Shown: positions 24,134 through 32,853 of the stretch, in pieces
Position numbering within the stretch: the first letter of the stretch is position 1
Layout: every line of letters starts with the position of its first letter
Assembly (NCBI GenBank): GCA_023554445.1
Contig: JAMJQQ010000124.1
Span: 1 to 64,000 of the forward strand
Length of the DNA stretch: 64,000 nt
Origin: Carthagonibacter metallireducens
GTDB lineage: Bacteria > Gemmatimonadota > Gemmatimonadetes > Palauibacterales > Palauibacteraceae
Direction: 5' to 3'
Program-made: the position numbers and the translations under genes
The notes under the pieces: model-generated
The model's database searches: none
What the model was told of the DNA's origin: nothing
What the model saw: only the letters and a program-made list of their open reading frames with translations

Positions 24134-24513
24134 CAGCCGGCGATTGCGGCGACTGCCTGCTCGAGCAGCGCCAGCGCCGTAGCTCGTCCTCCGAGCAACT
24201 CCCAGGCGCTGGCCCCCGTAGTGAGTCCGCCGAACACCAGGTTCAACAGGAACCAGGCGACGAAGGTGAACAGGGCGATCGCAGTGCCGTGCAGAATGGG
24301 AGCCGCCGCTGTCTTGTAGCCGGTGGTGAACCCTCCTACGAACCAGCCGACACCGACCGCCACGGTGAGCCAGATCCCGCTTCCTTCCCCGGCCGGGCTC
24401 AGGACTCCGCTCGCCACGAGGAAAAGAGCGATGCCCGTGGCGATCGCCAGACCGGCGAACCAGCCGAAGGCGACCCAGGACAGCTGGACGTTGCGCAAGT
24501 GCTCCGAATGCAT
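24094..24513 (-). CDS. Four-helix integral membrane protein, unknown function
   Basis: 139 aa from the ATG at 24513, one base after the rnhB stop. Four hydrophobic segments (about 10-35, 47-67, 72-95, 110-133) include the Gly-rich GVGWFVGGFTTGYKTAAAP. There is no catalytic motif. It follows rnhB closely and is probably co-transcribed. Confidence 0.6.
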   Translation of the reverse strand: MHSEHLRNVQLSWVAFGWFAGLAIATGIALFLVASGVLSPAGEGSGIWLTVAVGVGWFVGGFTTGYKTAAAPILHGTAIALFTFVAWFLLNLVFGGLTTGASAWELLGGRATALALLEQAVAAIAGCWAGYRYAPLRVE

Positions 24514-24514
24514 A

Positions 24515-25150
24515 TCAGGCCTCGAGCCGAAGCTCGTGCTGGAGTATCGGGGCCCAGGTGGCCCGGTGGTGCGCGGTTGGACCATGCTCTCGGATCGCAG
24601 CGAGGTGCGGCGGAGTCGGATACCCCTTGTTGCTGGCCCACCCGTATTCGGGATAGCGGCGATCCAGTCGCTCCATCAGCTGATCGCGCACGACCTTCGC
24701 GAGTATGGAGGCGCAGGCGATCGAAATGCAACGCATGTCGCCGCCCACGATCGCCTCGTGCTCCCCGAGCTCGGGCACCGGCAGGCCATCCACGAGCAGT
24801 CGGTCCGGTTCCACCGAAAGGCGCTCCACGGCCCGGCGCATCGCGAGGGCGGTGGCCCGGCGGATGTTCAGCCTCTCGATCTCCCGGGGAGACGCCGCCC
24901 CTACCGAACAGGACAGCGAGGTCTCGCGAATCACCTCCGCCAATCGATTTCGAACATCGGGCGACAACGTCTTGCTGTCGTTGACCCCGTGCAGCCGGGC
25001 AGGGGCCCGTCGAAACGGGTGGAGCACCACGGCCGCGGCCACCACCGGGCCCGCGACGGGACCGCATCCAGCTTCATCCACCCCCGCGATGTGACGAAGC
25101 CCGCGCTCCCAGCCGTCCCTCTCGAGGTCGGTGGGAGCCGTGCGGGCCAT
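24515..25150 (-). CDS. rnhB: Ribonuclease HII
   Basis: 211 aa from the ATG at 25150. The active-site segment GVDEAGCGPVAGP supplies the first Asp and Glu. Further family blocks are NDSKTLSP, DRLLVDGLPVP (third acidic residue) and ASILAKVVRDQLM (fourth Asp). The C-terminal GYPTPPHLAAIREHGPT carries the typical Tyr. The enzyme removes ribonucleotides and RNA primers from RNA-DNA hybrids. It ends the ffh-rpsP-rimM-trmD-rplS-rnhB cluster. Confidence 0.95.
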   Translation of the reverse strand: MARTAPTDLERDGWERGLRHIAGVDEAGCGPVAGPVVAAAVVLHPFRRAPARLHGVNDSKTLSPDVRNRLAEVIRETSLSCSVGAASPREIERLNIRRATALAMRRAVERLSVEPDRLLVDGLPVPELGEHEAIVGGDMRCISIACASILAKVVRDQLMERLDRRYPEYGWASNKGYPTPPHLAAIREHGPTAHHRATWAPILQHELRLEA

Positions 25151-25199
25151 TCGTCGATCAGCCTTTCCCGACGGAACTCGAACGTCCGTCGAACAGTGG

Positions 25200-25715
25200 C
25201 TACGCGTCGGCGGACTTCGGCGTGTCGTCAGAGGCCGCTTCCTCGGTGGCTTCCACCGCCACTTCCTCCACCTCGGCAGCCGCGGAGGTTTCCTCTTCCG
25301 CGATCTCGGCTGCCGCCTCGACGACTTCGGCCGCGGTCGGAGCCTCGGGCGCGACGTTGCCACCCTCCCACCAGCGACGCTCCCGCACCCGCGCGCGCTT
25401 GCCGCGACGCTCCCGCAGGTAGTAGAGCTTCGCCCGGCGCACGTGTCCGCGACGGATGACCTCGATGCCGGCGATCGATGGCGAGTGATCGGGAAAGATC
25501 CGCTCGACGCCGACGCCGCCGGAGATCTTCCGGACGGTGAATGTCGCGTTGAGGCCGGCGCCACGGCGGGCGATGCAGATCCCCTCGAACGCCTGGATGC
25601 GCTCCTTTTGTCCCTCCACGACCCGGACCATCACCCGGACGGTGTCGCCCGGCGCGAAGGTAGGCAGGTCGGAACGAACCTGCTGCTTCTCGATTTCCGC
25701 GATTCTCGGATCCAC
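25200..25715 (-). CDS. rplS: 50S ribosomal protein L19 with acidic C-terminal tail
   Basis: 171 aa. Residues 1-115 are L19 (TFAPGDTVRVMVRVVEG, QAFEGICIARRG, GVGVERIFPDHSPSI, RRAKLYYLRERRGKRARV). A further 55 residues form an Ala/Glu-rich acidic tail absent from most L19 proteins (usually about 115 aa). L19 sits at the 30S-50S interface. The stop codon is TAG, showing that amber is a genuine stop in this genome. The tail resembles the one on S16 in the same operon. Confidence 0.95.
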   Translation of the reverse strand: MDPRIAEIEKQQVRSDLPTFAPGDTVRVMVRVVEGQKERIQAFEGICIARRGAGLNATFTVRKISGGVGVERIFPDHSPSIAGIEVIRRGHVRRAKLYYLRERRGKRARVRERRWWEGGNVAPEAPTAAEVVEAAAEIAEEETSAAAEVEEVAVEATEEAASDDTPKSADA

Positions 25716-25782
25716 TGTACCGCTCCTTCCGGGGCTGCCGATTCGGGTCAGCCCATCAATCTAGTCGTCGTTCCGGCCTCTG

Positions 25783-26499
25783 TCAGTCATCTGTCGCGTC
25801 CATGGGGTCACCACCCTGCGATTCCCCATCGTCCGTTTCCAGCAATTCCGGTCTGCGGAGCCGCGTTGTTTTCTCGGCTTCCGCGTGACGCCACTCGGCC
25901 ACACGCCGGTGATCGCCCGATCGGAGCACCTCCGGGACCTTCATCCCCCTGTACTCCGCCGGCCTCGTGTAGGCCGGCGGGGCCAGCAGCCCGTCGTAAA
26001 ACGAGTCTCCAGCGGCCGATTCGTGGTCGCTCATCGCGCCCGGCAGCAGCCGGACCACGGCATCGACCACCACCAGCGCGGCCGGCTCGCCGCCCGACAA
26101 CACGTAGTCGCCGATCGACAGTTCCTCCGTCGCGAGACCCACCGCCACCCGCTCGTCCACGCCCTTGTAGTGACCGCACAGCAGCGTCAGTTCGGGCTCG
26201 AGCGAGTACCGCACGGCGGTCTCGTGGTCGAACCGACGGCCGCGCGGGCTGAGCAGGACGATCGGTCCTGCCGGCGCCAGTGCGTCCATGGCTTCGAAGA
26301 AGGGCTCCGGCTTCATCACCATGCCGGCCCCGCCTCCGTACGGCTCGTCGTCCACCGTCCGGTGCCGGTCGCGCGTGAAGTCACGCAGGTCCACGACACG
26401 GTACTGGACGACCCCTGCCGTCTCCGCGCGGCCCGGAATGCTCGTTCCGAGCGGCGCCTCGAAGAAATCCGGAAAGATCGTCACGACGTTGATCCGCAC
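25783..26499 (-). CDS. trmD: tRNA (guanine-37-N1)-methyltransferase
   Basis: 238 aa. SPOUT-class knot: LLCGHYKGVDERV and SIGDYVLSGGEPAALVVVDA bind S-adenosylmethionine. DDEPYGGGAGMVMKPEP is the conserved N-terminal loop. The C-terminal domain has PAEYRGMKVPEVLRSGDH. It methylates G37 of tRNAs reading CNN codons and prevents +1 frameshifting. It lies between rimM and rplS, the common bacterial order. A short acidic extension ends the protein. Confidence 0.95.
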   Translation of the reverse strand: MRINVVTIFPDFFEAPLGTSIPGRAETAGVVQYRVVDLRDFTRDRHRTVDDEPYGGGAGMVMKPEPFFEAMDALAPAGPIVLLSPRGRRFDHETAVRYSLEPELTLLCGHYKGVDERVAVGLATEELSIGDYVLSGGEPAALVVVDAVVRLLPGAMSDHESAAGDSFYDGLLAPPAYTRPAEYRGMKVPEVLRSGDHRRVAEWRHAEAEKTTRLRRPELLETDDGESQGGDPMDATDD

Positions 26500-26540
26500 G
26501 GTCTCTCCCGGTTTCCCCAGCCTGCCTCACCCGAGTCGAG

Positions 26541-27059
26541 TTACAGCTCGAGCAGGCCGGGAGGTGGATCGATGCTGATCCGTCCCGCTTCCCGGTCGAC
26601 CACGCGAACCAGCTCGCGGTTCAGCGGAAGCAGTTTCTCCTGCCCGCCCACTTCGACTCCGAGAAGCACCTGTTCGCCGAGCTCGTAGACTTCGACCACC
26701 TCACCGACCCGCTCGTCATCGCTCTGCACTACCTCGAATCCAACCAGCTCGTGGAGATAGAATTCGCCTCTCTCCAGGGGTCGGAGCGTATCCGCCGGGA
26801 CCGTGATCTCGTGTCCCTTCAGGCTCTCGGCCCGCTCGCGATCTCCGATCTCAGCGAATCGCAGCAGGTAGCCGCCCTTGTGAGGTCGGGCCGTCCGCAA
26901 CGTCAGGCTTCGTTTTCCACCCGGGAGCGCAGATCCGGTCAGGCCGAACACCCGGCCGGGGACGTACACGAGTTCTGGATCGCCCGTCTCGGGGCTGACC
27001 AGAATCTCACCGTCCAATCCGTGCGCCTTCCGGAGGCGCCCCACGACGATCGGGTCCAC
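26541..27059 (-). CDS. rimM: 16S rRNA processing protein RimM
   Basis: 172 aa. The N-terminal RimM beta-barrel starts VGRLRKAHGLDGEILV. The linker GEFYLHELVGFEV leads into the C-terminal PRC-barrel (VGEVVEVYELGEQVLLGV, LLPLNRELVRVVD). RimM helps mature the 30S head and binds S19. It sits between rpsP and trmD as in many bacteria. Confidence 0.93.
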   Translation of the reverse strand: MDPIVVGRLRKAHGLDGEILVSPETGDPELVYVPGRVFGLTGSALPGGKRSLTLRTARPHKGGYLLRFAEIGDRERAESLKGHEITVPADTLRPLERGEFYLHELVGFEVVQSDDERVGEVVEVYELGEQVLLGVEVGGQEKLLPLNRELVRVVDREAGRISIDPPPGLLEL

Positions 27060-27098
27060 GTGCGGTTGCTCGCGCGGGCCGCCAGGTCCCGAACGGCT

Positions 27099-27956
27099 TC
27101 AGTCCTTCTTCTTCTCTTCCGCTTCGACGGCCTTCTCGGTCTCTTCTGTGGCTTCGTCGGCGGCCTCTTCAGTCTCTTCCGTCTCTTCTTCGGCCGCTTC
27201 CGCTTCGGCAGCCGGCTCTGCAGCCTCATCCTCCGCTTCGGCAGCCGGCTCGTCGGCGGCTTCCGCCGCCGGCTCCTCTACCTCTTCGGGTGCGGCCTCG
27301 GCAGCAGGCTCTTCGCTCTCCGCCTCGGTGGCTGCTTCTTCCGCCTCTGCGGCTTCGTCGACGGTCTCCTCGGCCTCTGCCTCCACGGCTGCCTCGTCGG
27401 CTTCGTCCGCTGCCGGCTCTTCTTCAGCAGCCTCCGCCCCGACCTCGGACGCGGCCTCTGCTTCGGCGGCCTCTGCCTCGGCGGCGGCCTTCGCAGCCTC
27501 CTCTTCGGCCTTCTTCGCTGCGGCCGCGTCGGCGGCGGCCTTCTTCGCGGCCGCCTCGGCCACGGCCTTCTCTTCCATGCGGCGCTTGGCGGCTTGCTTC
27601 TGCGCCTCGGCAGCGATTTCGGCTCGGCGAGAAGTGCTTCGCTGTCCCTCCGGCGGACCGAGTTCGATCACGGTTTCCTCGAGGGACTCCGCCGTGGCTC
27701 CGGACTTGAACTTCTCCCAGACACCTGTCTTGCGGAAAATCGAGACTACCGTGTCGCTCGGAGCCGCGCCTTCGTGCAGCCAGTTCAGGGCTGCGGCGGC
27801 GTCGAGCCGGATCAGCGAGGGCCGGGTCCGCGGGTTGTAGGTGCCGATCGTCTCGATCGCCGGGCCGTCACGCGACTCGGCTGAGTCGGAGACGACGATG
27901 CGGAACGAGGCCTGTGCCTTCCGGCCGGTGCGTTGAAGTCGAATCGTCGTGGGCAT
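27099..27956 (-). CDS. rpsP: 30S ribosomal protein S16 with a roughly 180-residue acidic extension
   Basis: 285 aa from the ATG at 27956. Residues 1-85 are S16 (TIRLQRTGRKAQASFRIVV, IGTYNPRTRPSLIRLD, WLHEGAAPSDTV). Residues 85-135 are basic and helical. From there to the end is Ala/Glu repeats (AAEAE, EEPAAE, DEAAE blocks) with a KKKD end. Normal S16 is about 80-100 aa. Such tails occur in some phyla, but this one is very long. It may be disordered on the 30S surface. Confidence 0.93.
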   Translation of the reverse strand: MPTTIRLQRTGRKAQASFRIVVSDSAESRDGPAIETIGTYNPRTRPSLIRLDAAAALNWLHEGAAPSDTVVSIFRKTGVWEKFKSGATAESLEETVIELGPPEGQRSTSRRAEIAAEAQKQAAKRRMEEKAVAEAAAKKAAADAAAAKKAEEEAAKAAAEAEAAEAEAASEVGAEAAEEEPAADEADEAAVEAEAEETVDEAAEAEEAATEAESEEPAAEAAPEEVEEPAAEAADEPAAEAEDEAAEPAAEAEAAEEETEETEEAADEATEETEKAVEAEEKKKD

Positions 27957-28011
27957 GCCTGTACGTCGTCCTTTTCCGGGCTTTCGCCGGCTCCGAATGT
28001 TCTCGAAAGAG

Positions 28012-29358
28012 TCAGCGAAGCAGACCGTCGAGCCCACCGCCACCCGCCGCCAGGCGGGGCGCGAGCTTCCGCATCTGCTTCATCGTCTTCCGCATCTCCT
28101 TGAACTGCTTGAGCAGTCGGTTCACCTCGTGAACCGGCCTGCCGGATCCCCGGGCGACGCGCGCCCGTCGCGACCCGTTCAGCATCTCGGGACGCTTCCG
28201 TTCCTCCGGGGTCATGGAGAGTACGATCGCCTCCATGTGCCTGATGCGCTTCGGGTCCACTTCGACCCCGTCCAGCATCTTGGGCTTGACGCCCGGTATC
28301 ATCTTCAGCAGGCCCTCCAGCGGACCCATCTTCTGGATCTGCTGCATCGCCTGCAGGAAGTCCTCGAGGTCGAACTCCTGTCCTCCGAGGACCTTCTTCT
28401 CGAGCCGCTGGCTCGTTTCGGTGTCGATCGTCTGCTGCGCCTTCTCGACGAGCCCGACGATGTCCCCCATCTGCAGGATCCGTCCCGCCATCCGTTTCGG
28501 ATCGAACGGAGTCAGATCCTCGACCTTCTCACCGACACCGACGAACTTCACGGGGACGCCGATCACGCCATGAATCGACAGCGCGGCGCCGCCCCTCGCG
28601 TCGCCATCCATCTTGGTGAGGATCACACCCGTGATCCCGACCGCCTCGTTGAATCCCTCGGCGATCCTGACGGCTTCCTGACCGGTCATTCCGTCGGCGA
28701 CGAACAGAACCTCATCCGGAGTCAGGGCCGCCCGCAGGCGCGCGATCTCGTCCATCAACTCCGCATCGGCCTGAAGTCGGCCCGCGGTGTCGAGGATCAC
28801 GTGACTGCGTCCCTCGCGTCTCGCCGCGTCCACCGCTCGAGTGGCGACGGCTACGACGTCCTTCTCGCCGGGCTCGAACGCGACCGGAACATCGATCGAA
28901 GCTCCGAGCGTGGCGAGCTGCTCTCCGGCCGCCGGCCGGTACGGGTCGCAGGCCACCAGGAGCGGCCTCTTCCCGTCGCGCGCCAGTCGCAGAGCCAGCT
29001 TTCCGGCGCTGGTCGTCTTTCCCGAGCCCTGGAGCCCGACCAGCATCACGACCGTGGGCGGAACCGCGGCCTCTCGAAACGCGGAGGCCTCTTCCCCGCC
29101 GAGCACCTCGATCAGCTCGTCATGTACGATTTTGACGACCTGCTCGCCCGGCTTCACCGACTTCAGGACGTCCTCTCCAACGGCGCGCTCTTCCACGCGC
29201 TTGAGAAAGTCCTTGGCGACGTGGAAGTTGACGTCGGCCTCGAGCAGTGCTCGGCGCACTTCGCGCAGGCCCTCGCGCAGCATCGGGGCGGTCAGGACCC
29301 CCCGACTGCGGAACCCGCGAAACACGCCATCCAGGCGCTCGCCCAGCTGCTCGAACAT
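28012..29358 (-). CDS. ffh: Signal recognition particle protein Ffh
   Basis: 448 aa. N-domain helices are followed by the GTPase G domain: GLQGSGKTTSAGKLA (P-loop, about 107-121), DTAGRL (about 188) and TKMDGDARGGAALS (about 247). The C-terminal methionine-rich M domain (330-448) binds 4.5S RNA and signal peptides (GRILQMGDIV linker; MQQIQKMGPLEGLLKMIPG). It heads the cluster leading to rpsP, with a promoter upstream. Co-translational membrane targeting. Confidence 0.96.
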   Translation of the reverse strand: MFEQLGERLDGVFRGFRSRGVLTAPMLREGLREVRRALLEADVNFHVAKDFLKRVEERAVGEDVLKSVKPGEQVVKIVHDELIEVLGGEEASAFREAAVPPTVVMLVGLQGSGKTTSAGKLALRLARDGKRPLLVACDPYRPAAGEQLATLGASIDVPVAFEPGEKDVVAVATRAVDAARREGRSHVILDTAGRLQADAELMDEIARLRAALTPDEVLFVADGMTGQEAVRIAEGFNEAVGITGVILTKMDGDARGGAALSIHGVIGVPVKFVGVGEKVEDLTPFDPKRMAGRILQMGDIVGLVEKAQQTIDTETSQRLEKKVLGGQEFDLEDFLQAMQQIQKMGPLEGLLKMIPGVKPKMLDGVEVDPKRIRHMEAIVLSMTPEERKRPEMLNGSRRARVARGSGRPVHEVNRLLKQFKEMRKTMKQMRKLAPRLAAGGGGLDGLLR

Positions 29359-29497
29359 CCGCCTCGCCCTCTTCCCGTCTTTTCGACCGTCGGACGCAAA
29401 CGTCCCCGAAAATCAAAAGACGCGCCGTCGCGTTGCCGCGCTCGCGTCCGTCGGACGCCGGGCCGCGCGCCGCGACCCGGGAATCCGAGAGCCTAGA

Positions 29498-29526
29498 AGT
29501 ATAAAGCGGGAATCGGGATCAGGCAA
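29498..29526 (-). promoter_or_regulatory. Predicted ffh-operon promoter
   Basis: On the minus strand, TTGCCT (29526-29521) and TATACT (29503-29498) are separated by 17 bp. The -35 overlaps the purA stop codon. The inferred start near 29491 leaves a leader of about 130 nt before the ffh ATG. Confidence 0.5.
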
Positions 29527-30826
29527 CGCGCGGAATCGGCACCCTCACGATCTGGTCACGGGCCGAGCCCACCGAAACGTAGCGGATCGGCACTTCTGCA
29601 TTCGCCTCGATCCGTTCGAGGTATGTCCGGGCCGCACCGGGAAGGTCCTCCCAACTCCGTGCTCCGGTGGTATCCGAGCCCCAGCCGGCCGTGGTCTCGT
29701 AGACGGGCTCCACCCGTCCGAGGTCCGGCGCTCTGTCGGGGAATATTTCGAGCTGCCCGCCGTCGAGCGTGTAGCCGGTGCCGAGCTTCAGTTCCTCGAA
29801 CGTATCGAGGACATCGAGCTTGGTCACCGCGAGAGCCGTCAGCCCGTTGACCGCGGCCGCGTGCCGCACTACGGCCCCGTCGTACCAGCCCGGGCGTCGG
29901 GGCCGGCCCGTGGTGGCTCCGAACTCTGCTCCGAGCCTGCGCAGGAGGTCGGCTTCGTCACCCTGTAACTCGGTTGGCAGCGGTCCGTTCCCGACCCGCG
30001 TGGTGTAGGCTTTGACCACGCCGAGCACACCGTCGATCAGGGTCGGCCCGATTCCGACACCTGCGGCGGCCGCCCCCGCGGTCGTATTGGACGAAGTGAC
30101 GTACGGATAGGTGCCGTGGTCGACGTCGAGCAGCGATCCCTGGGCTCCCTCGAGCAGTACCCGCCCATCGTCGTTCAACTCCTTCAGCAGGGTCGCACCG
30201 GAGTCTCCCGCGAGTGGCAGGATCCTCGGTACGATCGCCTCGAGGTCGGCCATGATCCGACGGGGATCGGCCCGGTCCGCGAGGTCCCAGCTCTGCAGGA
30301 GCCCGTTCGCCGCCTGACACGCAGCCCGGACGATCGACTCGCACCCCACCAGGTCCTCGAGATCGCAGACACGCAGGCCCGTTCTGGCCACCTTGTCACG
30401 GTAGGCCGGTCCGATGCCCCGCTTGGTGGTACCGATCTTCGCCTCGCCCCGGAGGCTCTCCCGGGCGCCGTCCAGCATCCGGTGGTATGGCATGACGAGG
30501 TGCGCCCGCCGGGAGACGATCAGTCGCTCCGTGATCCCGATGCCCCTGCCTTCGAGGACGTCGATCTCGTCGAGCAGCGTCCAGGGGTCCACGACCACGC
30601 CGTTTCCGAGCACGCATTTCACATCGGGCACGAGAGCGCCGGACGGGATCAGGTGCAGGATGAACTCCTCGTCTTTCACGAGCACCGTGTGTCCCGCATT
30701 GGCACCGCCCTGGTAGCGGGCGACCAGCGTCGCCTGCTCGGCCAGCACATCGGTGATCTTGCCCTTGCCCTCGTCGCCCCATTGGGCTCCGACGATCACG
30801 ATACAACGACTCGAATCCTTGAACAT
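29519..30826 (-). CDS. purA: Adenylosuccinate synthetase (complete copy)
   Basis: 435 aa. The P-loop GAQWGDEGKGKITD (about 13-26), QGGANAGHT, the IMP-site segment GTTKRGIGPAY, LLEGAQGSLLDVDHGTYPYV (split around residue 230: LLEGAQGSLLDVDHG and TYPYVTSS) and the base-binding TKLD are all present. It converts IMP and aspartate with GTP to adenylosuccinate in AMP synthesis. It is the last gene of the trpS-to-purA run. Its C-terminal half is the intact counterpart of the PurA piece in the chimera at 5693-6400. Confidence 0.96.
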   Translation of the reverse strand: MFKDSSRCIVIVGAQWGDEGKGKITDVLAEQATLVARYQGGANAGHTVLVKDEEFILHLIPSGALVPDVKCVLGNGVVVDPWTLLDEIDVLEGRGIGITERLIVSRRAHLVMPYHRMLDGARESLRGEAKIGTTKRGIGPAYRDKVARTGLRVCDLEDLVGCESIVRAACQAANGLLQSWDLADRADPRRIMADLEAIVPRILPLAGDSGATLLKELNDDGRVLLEGAQGSLLDVDHGTYPYVTSSNTTAGAAAAGVGIGPTLIDGVLGVVKAYTTRVGNGPLPTELQGDEADLLRRLGAEFGATTGRPRRPGWYDGAVVRHAAAVNGLTALAVTKLDVLDTFEELKLGTGYTLDGGQLEIFPDRAPDLGRVEPVYETTAGWGSDTTGARSWEDLPGAARTYLERIEANAEVPIRYVSVGSARDQIVRVPIPRVA

Positions 30827-31738
30827 TCAGCCTCCGGTCGCCATGTCGCGCTCGATGAGTCCGGCGGCCACCAGGGCCTCGGCCACTTCAGCGCGGACGG
30901 CTTCGGATGGAGAAATCAGGGGGGAACGGGGTCGCCCGCCGACCCGGCCCAGAAGGTCCAGTGCATGCTTGATCCCGGGTACGCCGGCGGCGCCGACGAC
31001 CCGCTTGTGAAGAGGTCCGATCCGTTCCTGTATCCGTCCCGCTTCGGATCCCCTGCCGTCACGCCAGGCCTGGTACAGCCCCGTAGTGGCTTCCGGCGCC
31101 AGAAGTCCGACTGCCACGATGCCTCCGGCGGCTCCGATCTCGAGCCCCGAATAGAGGTGTGTGCCGGCCCCGACGAGCACCGTCGCCCTGTCGGCGCATG
31201 CCGTGCACAGCGCCCCGAGCCCGTGGATGTCCCCGGAGGAGTCCTTGATGCCGATGATGTTGTCGTGTCCTGCCAGCTCCGCCACCAGGTCGGGCTCCAG
31301 CCCCACGGGCACGAATTTCGGCACGTGGTACAGCACGATCGGAACGGGCGACGCGTCGGCCACTTCGAGAAAATGTACGCGAAGCGCCTCGGGCGTCATT
31401 CGGCCCCTGTAGTAGGATGGCGGCCGGACGAGCAGAGCCCGGGCGCCTGCCGCGGCCGCCTCGCGTCCCAGTCGGATCGTCGCGCGGGTCGACTCGAGAC
31501 CCGTGCCGGTCAGCACGGCGGCCGACTCGCCCACTTCGTCGCGAGCGCGCGCCGTGAGCGCCACGATTTCGGCCTCGGTCAGCAACGGCGCTTCACCCGT
31601 CGAGCCCGCGATCACGTAGCCCGCGACCGGGTACCGCCCCCAGGCGTCGAGATTGCGGGCGAACCCGTCGAGATCGAGCTCGCCGCGGCCCGCGTCGAAG
31701 GGAGTGGTGACCGGGAGGTAGACGCCCTCGAGCTTCAC
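30827..31738 (-). CDS. Dihydrodipicolinate synthase/N-acetylneuraminate lyase family protein
   Basis: 303 aa TIM-barrel aldolase. GSTGEAPLL is the pyruvate-binding loop, YHVPKF holds the catalytic Tyr, and GIKDSSGD holds the Schiff-base Lys. Members include DapA, NanA, KDG aldolases and 4-hydroxy-2-oxoglutarate aldolase, and sequence alone does not decide among them. The neighbourhood (pilT, dehydrogenase, purA) gives no pathway. Its start overlaps the pilT stop (ATGA). Confidence 0.8.
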   Translation of the reverse strand: MKLEGVYLPVTTPFDAGRGELDLDGFARNLDAWGRYPVAGYVIAGSTGEAPLLTEAEIVALTARARDEVGESAAVLTGTGLESTRATIRLGREAAAAGARALLVRPPSYYRGRMTPEALRVHFLEVADASPVPIVLYHVPKFVPVGLEPDLVAELAGHDNIIGIKDSSGDIHGLGALCTACADRATVLVGAGTHLYSGLEIGAAGGIVAVGLLAPEATTGLYQAWRDGRGSEAGRIQERIGPLHKRVVGAAGVPGIKHALDLLGRVGGRPRSPLISPSEAVRAEVAEALVAAGLIERDMATGG

Positions 31739-32853
31739 CCGCCTCGCTCCTCGCCCGCCACGGGAATCTCTCCCAGCCGACCGCGTTCATCGGACAACGT
31801 CTGCATGATGAGTTCGAAATCACTCGGACTGGTCGCCGCAGCCTTCGCCACCTCGTATTCAACGAGGTCCATCTCGACGAGTCTCTCGAGGTGCTGCTGG
31901 AAGGTCTGCGTGCCGTAGGCGGCGCTTCCCTGCTCGGTCAGTTCGATGATCTCCTCGCTCGGCTTCCCGTGCAGGATACAGTCGCGCACCGCTCCCGTGA
32001 TCCGAACCACCTCCACAGCCGGAATCAGCCGGTCCGAGTCTTTGCGTGGAAGGAGTTTCTGCGCGACCACGGCACGGAGCGTGTCGGCCACCCGCATCCG
32101 GCCGATCTCGCGTTCGTCCTCGGGAAATGCGGTGATCATCTGACTCAACGCGCCGAGGGCCGAGGGAGAATGCAGGGTGGAGATCACCAGCTGCCCCAGT
32201 TCGGCGGCCCGGATCGCGGTCTCCATCGTCTCGCGGTCCCTCATTTCTCCGATCAGGATCACGTCCGCGTCCTGTCGCAGGGCCGCGCGCAGCCCGCTGC
32301 GGAAGGAACCGGTGTCCACACCGACCTCGCGCTGGGTGATCGTGCTCTGGTCATCGTCGTGCAGGTACTCGATCGGATCCTCGAGGGTTACGACGTGCTT
32401 CTTCTGCCGCTGGTTGATCCGCCCGATCATCGCGGCCTGCGTGGTGCTCTTACCCGATCCGACGGCACCGGTGACGATCACCAGGCCGTGCTTCATTTCG
32501 GCGATCTCGCCGAGCACCGGCGGCAGGTAGAGATCCTCGAGGCTGGGTACGCTCCATGGAATCACACGCATGACGATCATGTGCGCGCCCCGCTGCCGGA
32601 GAATGTTGATCCGGAAACGGCCCACACCCGCGAGCTCCCAGGAGGTATCGTAGTCGGTGAGCTGATCGATCCGCTCCCGGTCGCGCTCGGTCGGGATGAG
32701 CTGAAGCGCTATCTTCCGCGTCTCGTCGGGTGTGAACACCTGGCTCGACAGCTTCACGACATTTCCGTCGATCCGGGCCCGGAATACGTCTCCCGCCTTG
32801 ATGTGGAGGACGCTCGCGCCACGGTCCACGGCCGCCTTGACGAGTCGCTGCAC
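31735..32853 (-). CDS. PilT/PilU-like retraction ATPase
   Basis: 372 aa from a GTG start overlapping the upstream TAG stop (TAGTG). Walker A is GAVGSGKSTTQA (about 130), the Asp box is DDDQSTITQREVG, Walker B is DVILIGEMRDRETMETA and the His box is STLHSPSA. This matches PilT, the hexameric ATPase that depolymerises type IV pili. No other pilus gene is in the window, so it acts on a machine encoded elsewhere. Confidence 0.87.
   Translation of the reverse strand: MQRLVKAAVDRGASVLHIKAGDVFRARIDGNVVKLSSQVFTPDETRKIALQLIPTERDRERIDQLTDYDTSWELAGVGRFRINILRQRGAHMIVMRVIPWSVPSLEDLYLPPVLGEIAEMKHGLVIVTGAVGSGKSTTQAAMIGRINQRQKKHVVTLEDPIEYLHDDDQSTITQREVGVDTGSFRSGLRAALRQDADVILIGEMRDRETMETAIRAAELGQLVISTLHSPSALGALSQMITAFPEDEREIGRMRVADTLRAVVAQKLLPRKDSDRLIPAVEVVRITGAVRDCILHGKPSEEIIELTEQGSAAYGTQTFQQHLERLVEMDLVEYEVAKAAATSPSDFELIMQTLSDERGRLGEIPVAGEERGG

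Noticed and set aside
27148..27840. A 230-codon Ser/Ala-rich open frame opposite rpsP
   Set aside because: It is the antisense of the GC-rich S16 tail and has no start signals or family resemblance.
30827..31738. Naming this gene dapA
   Set aside because: The family contains several aldolases with the same Tyr/Lys motifs, and lysA is 10 kb away on another run. The specificity cannot be read from the sequence.
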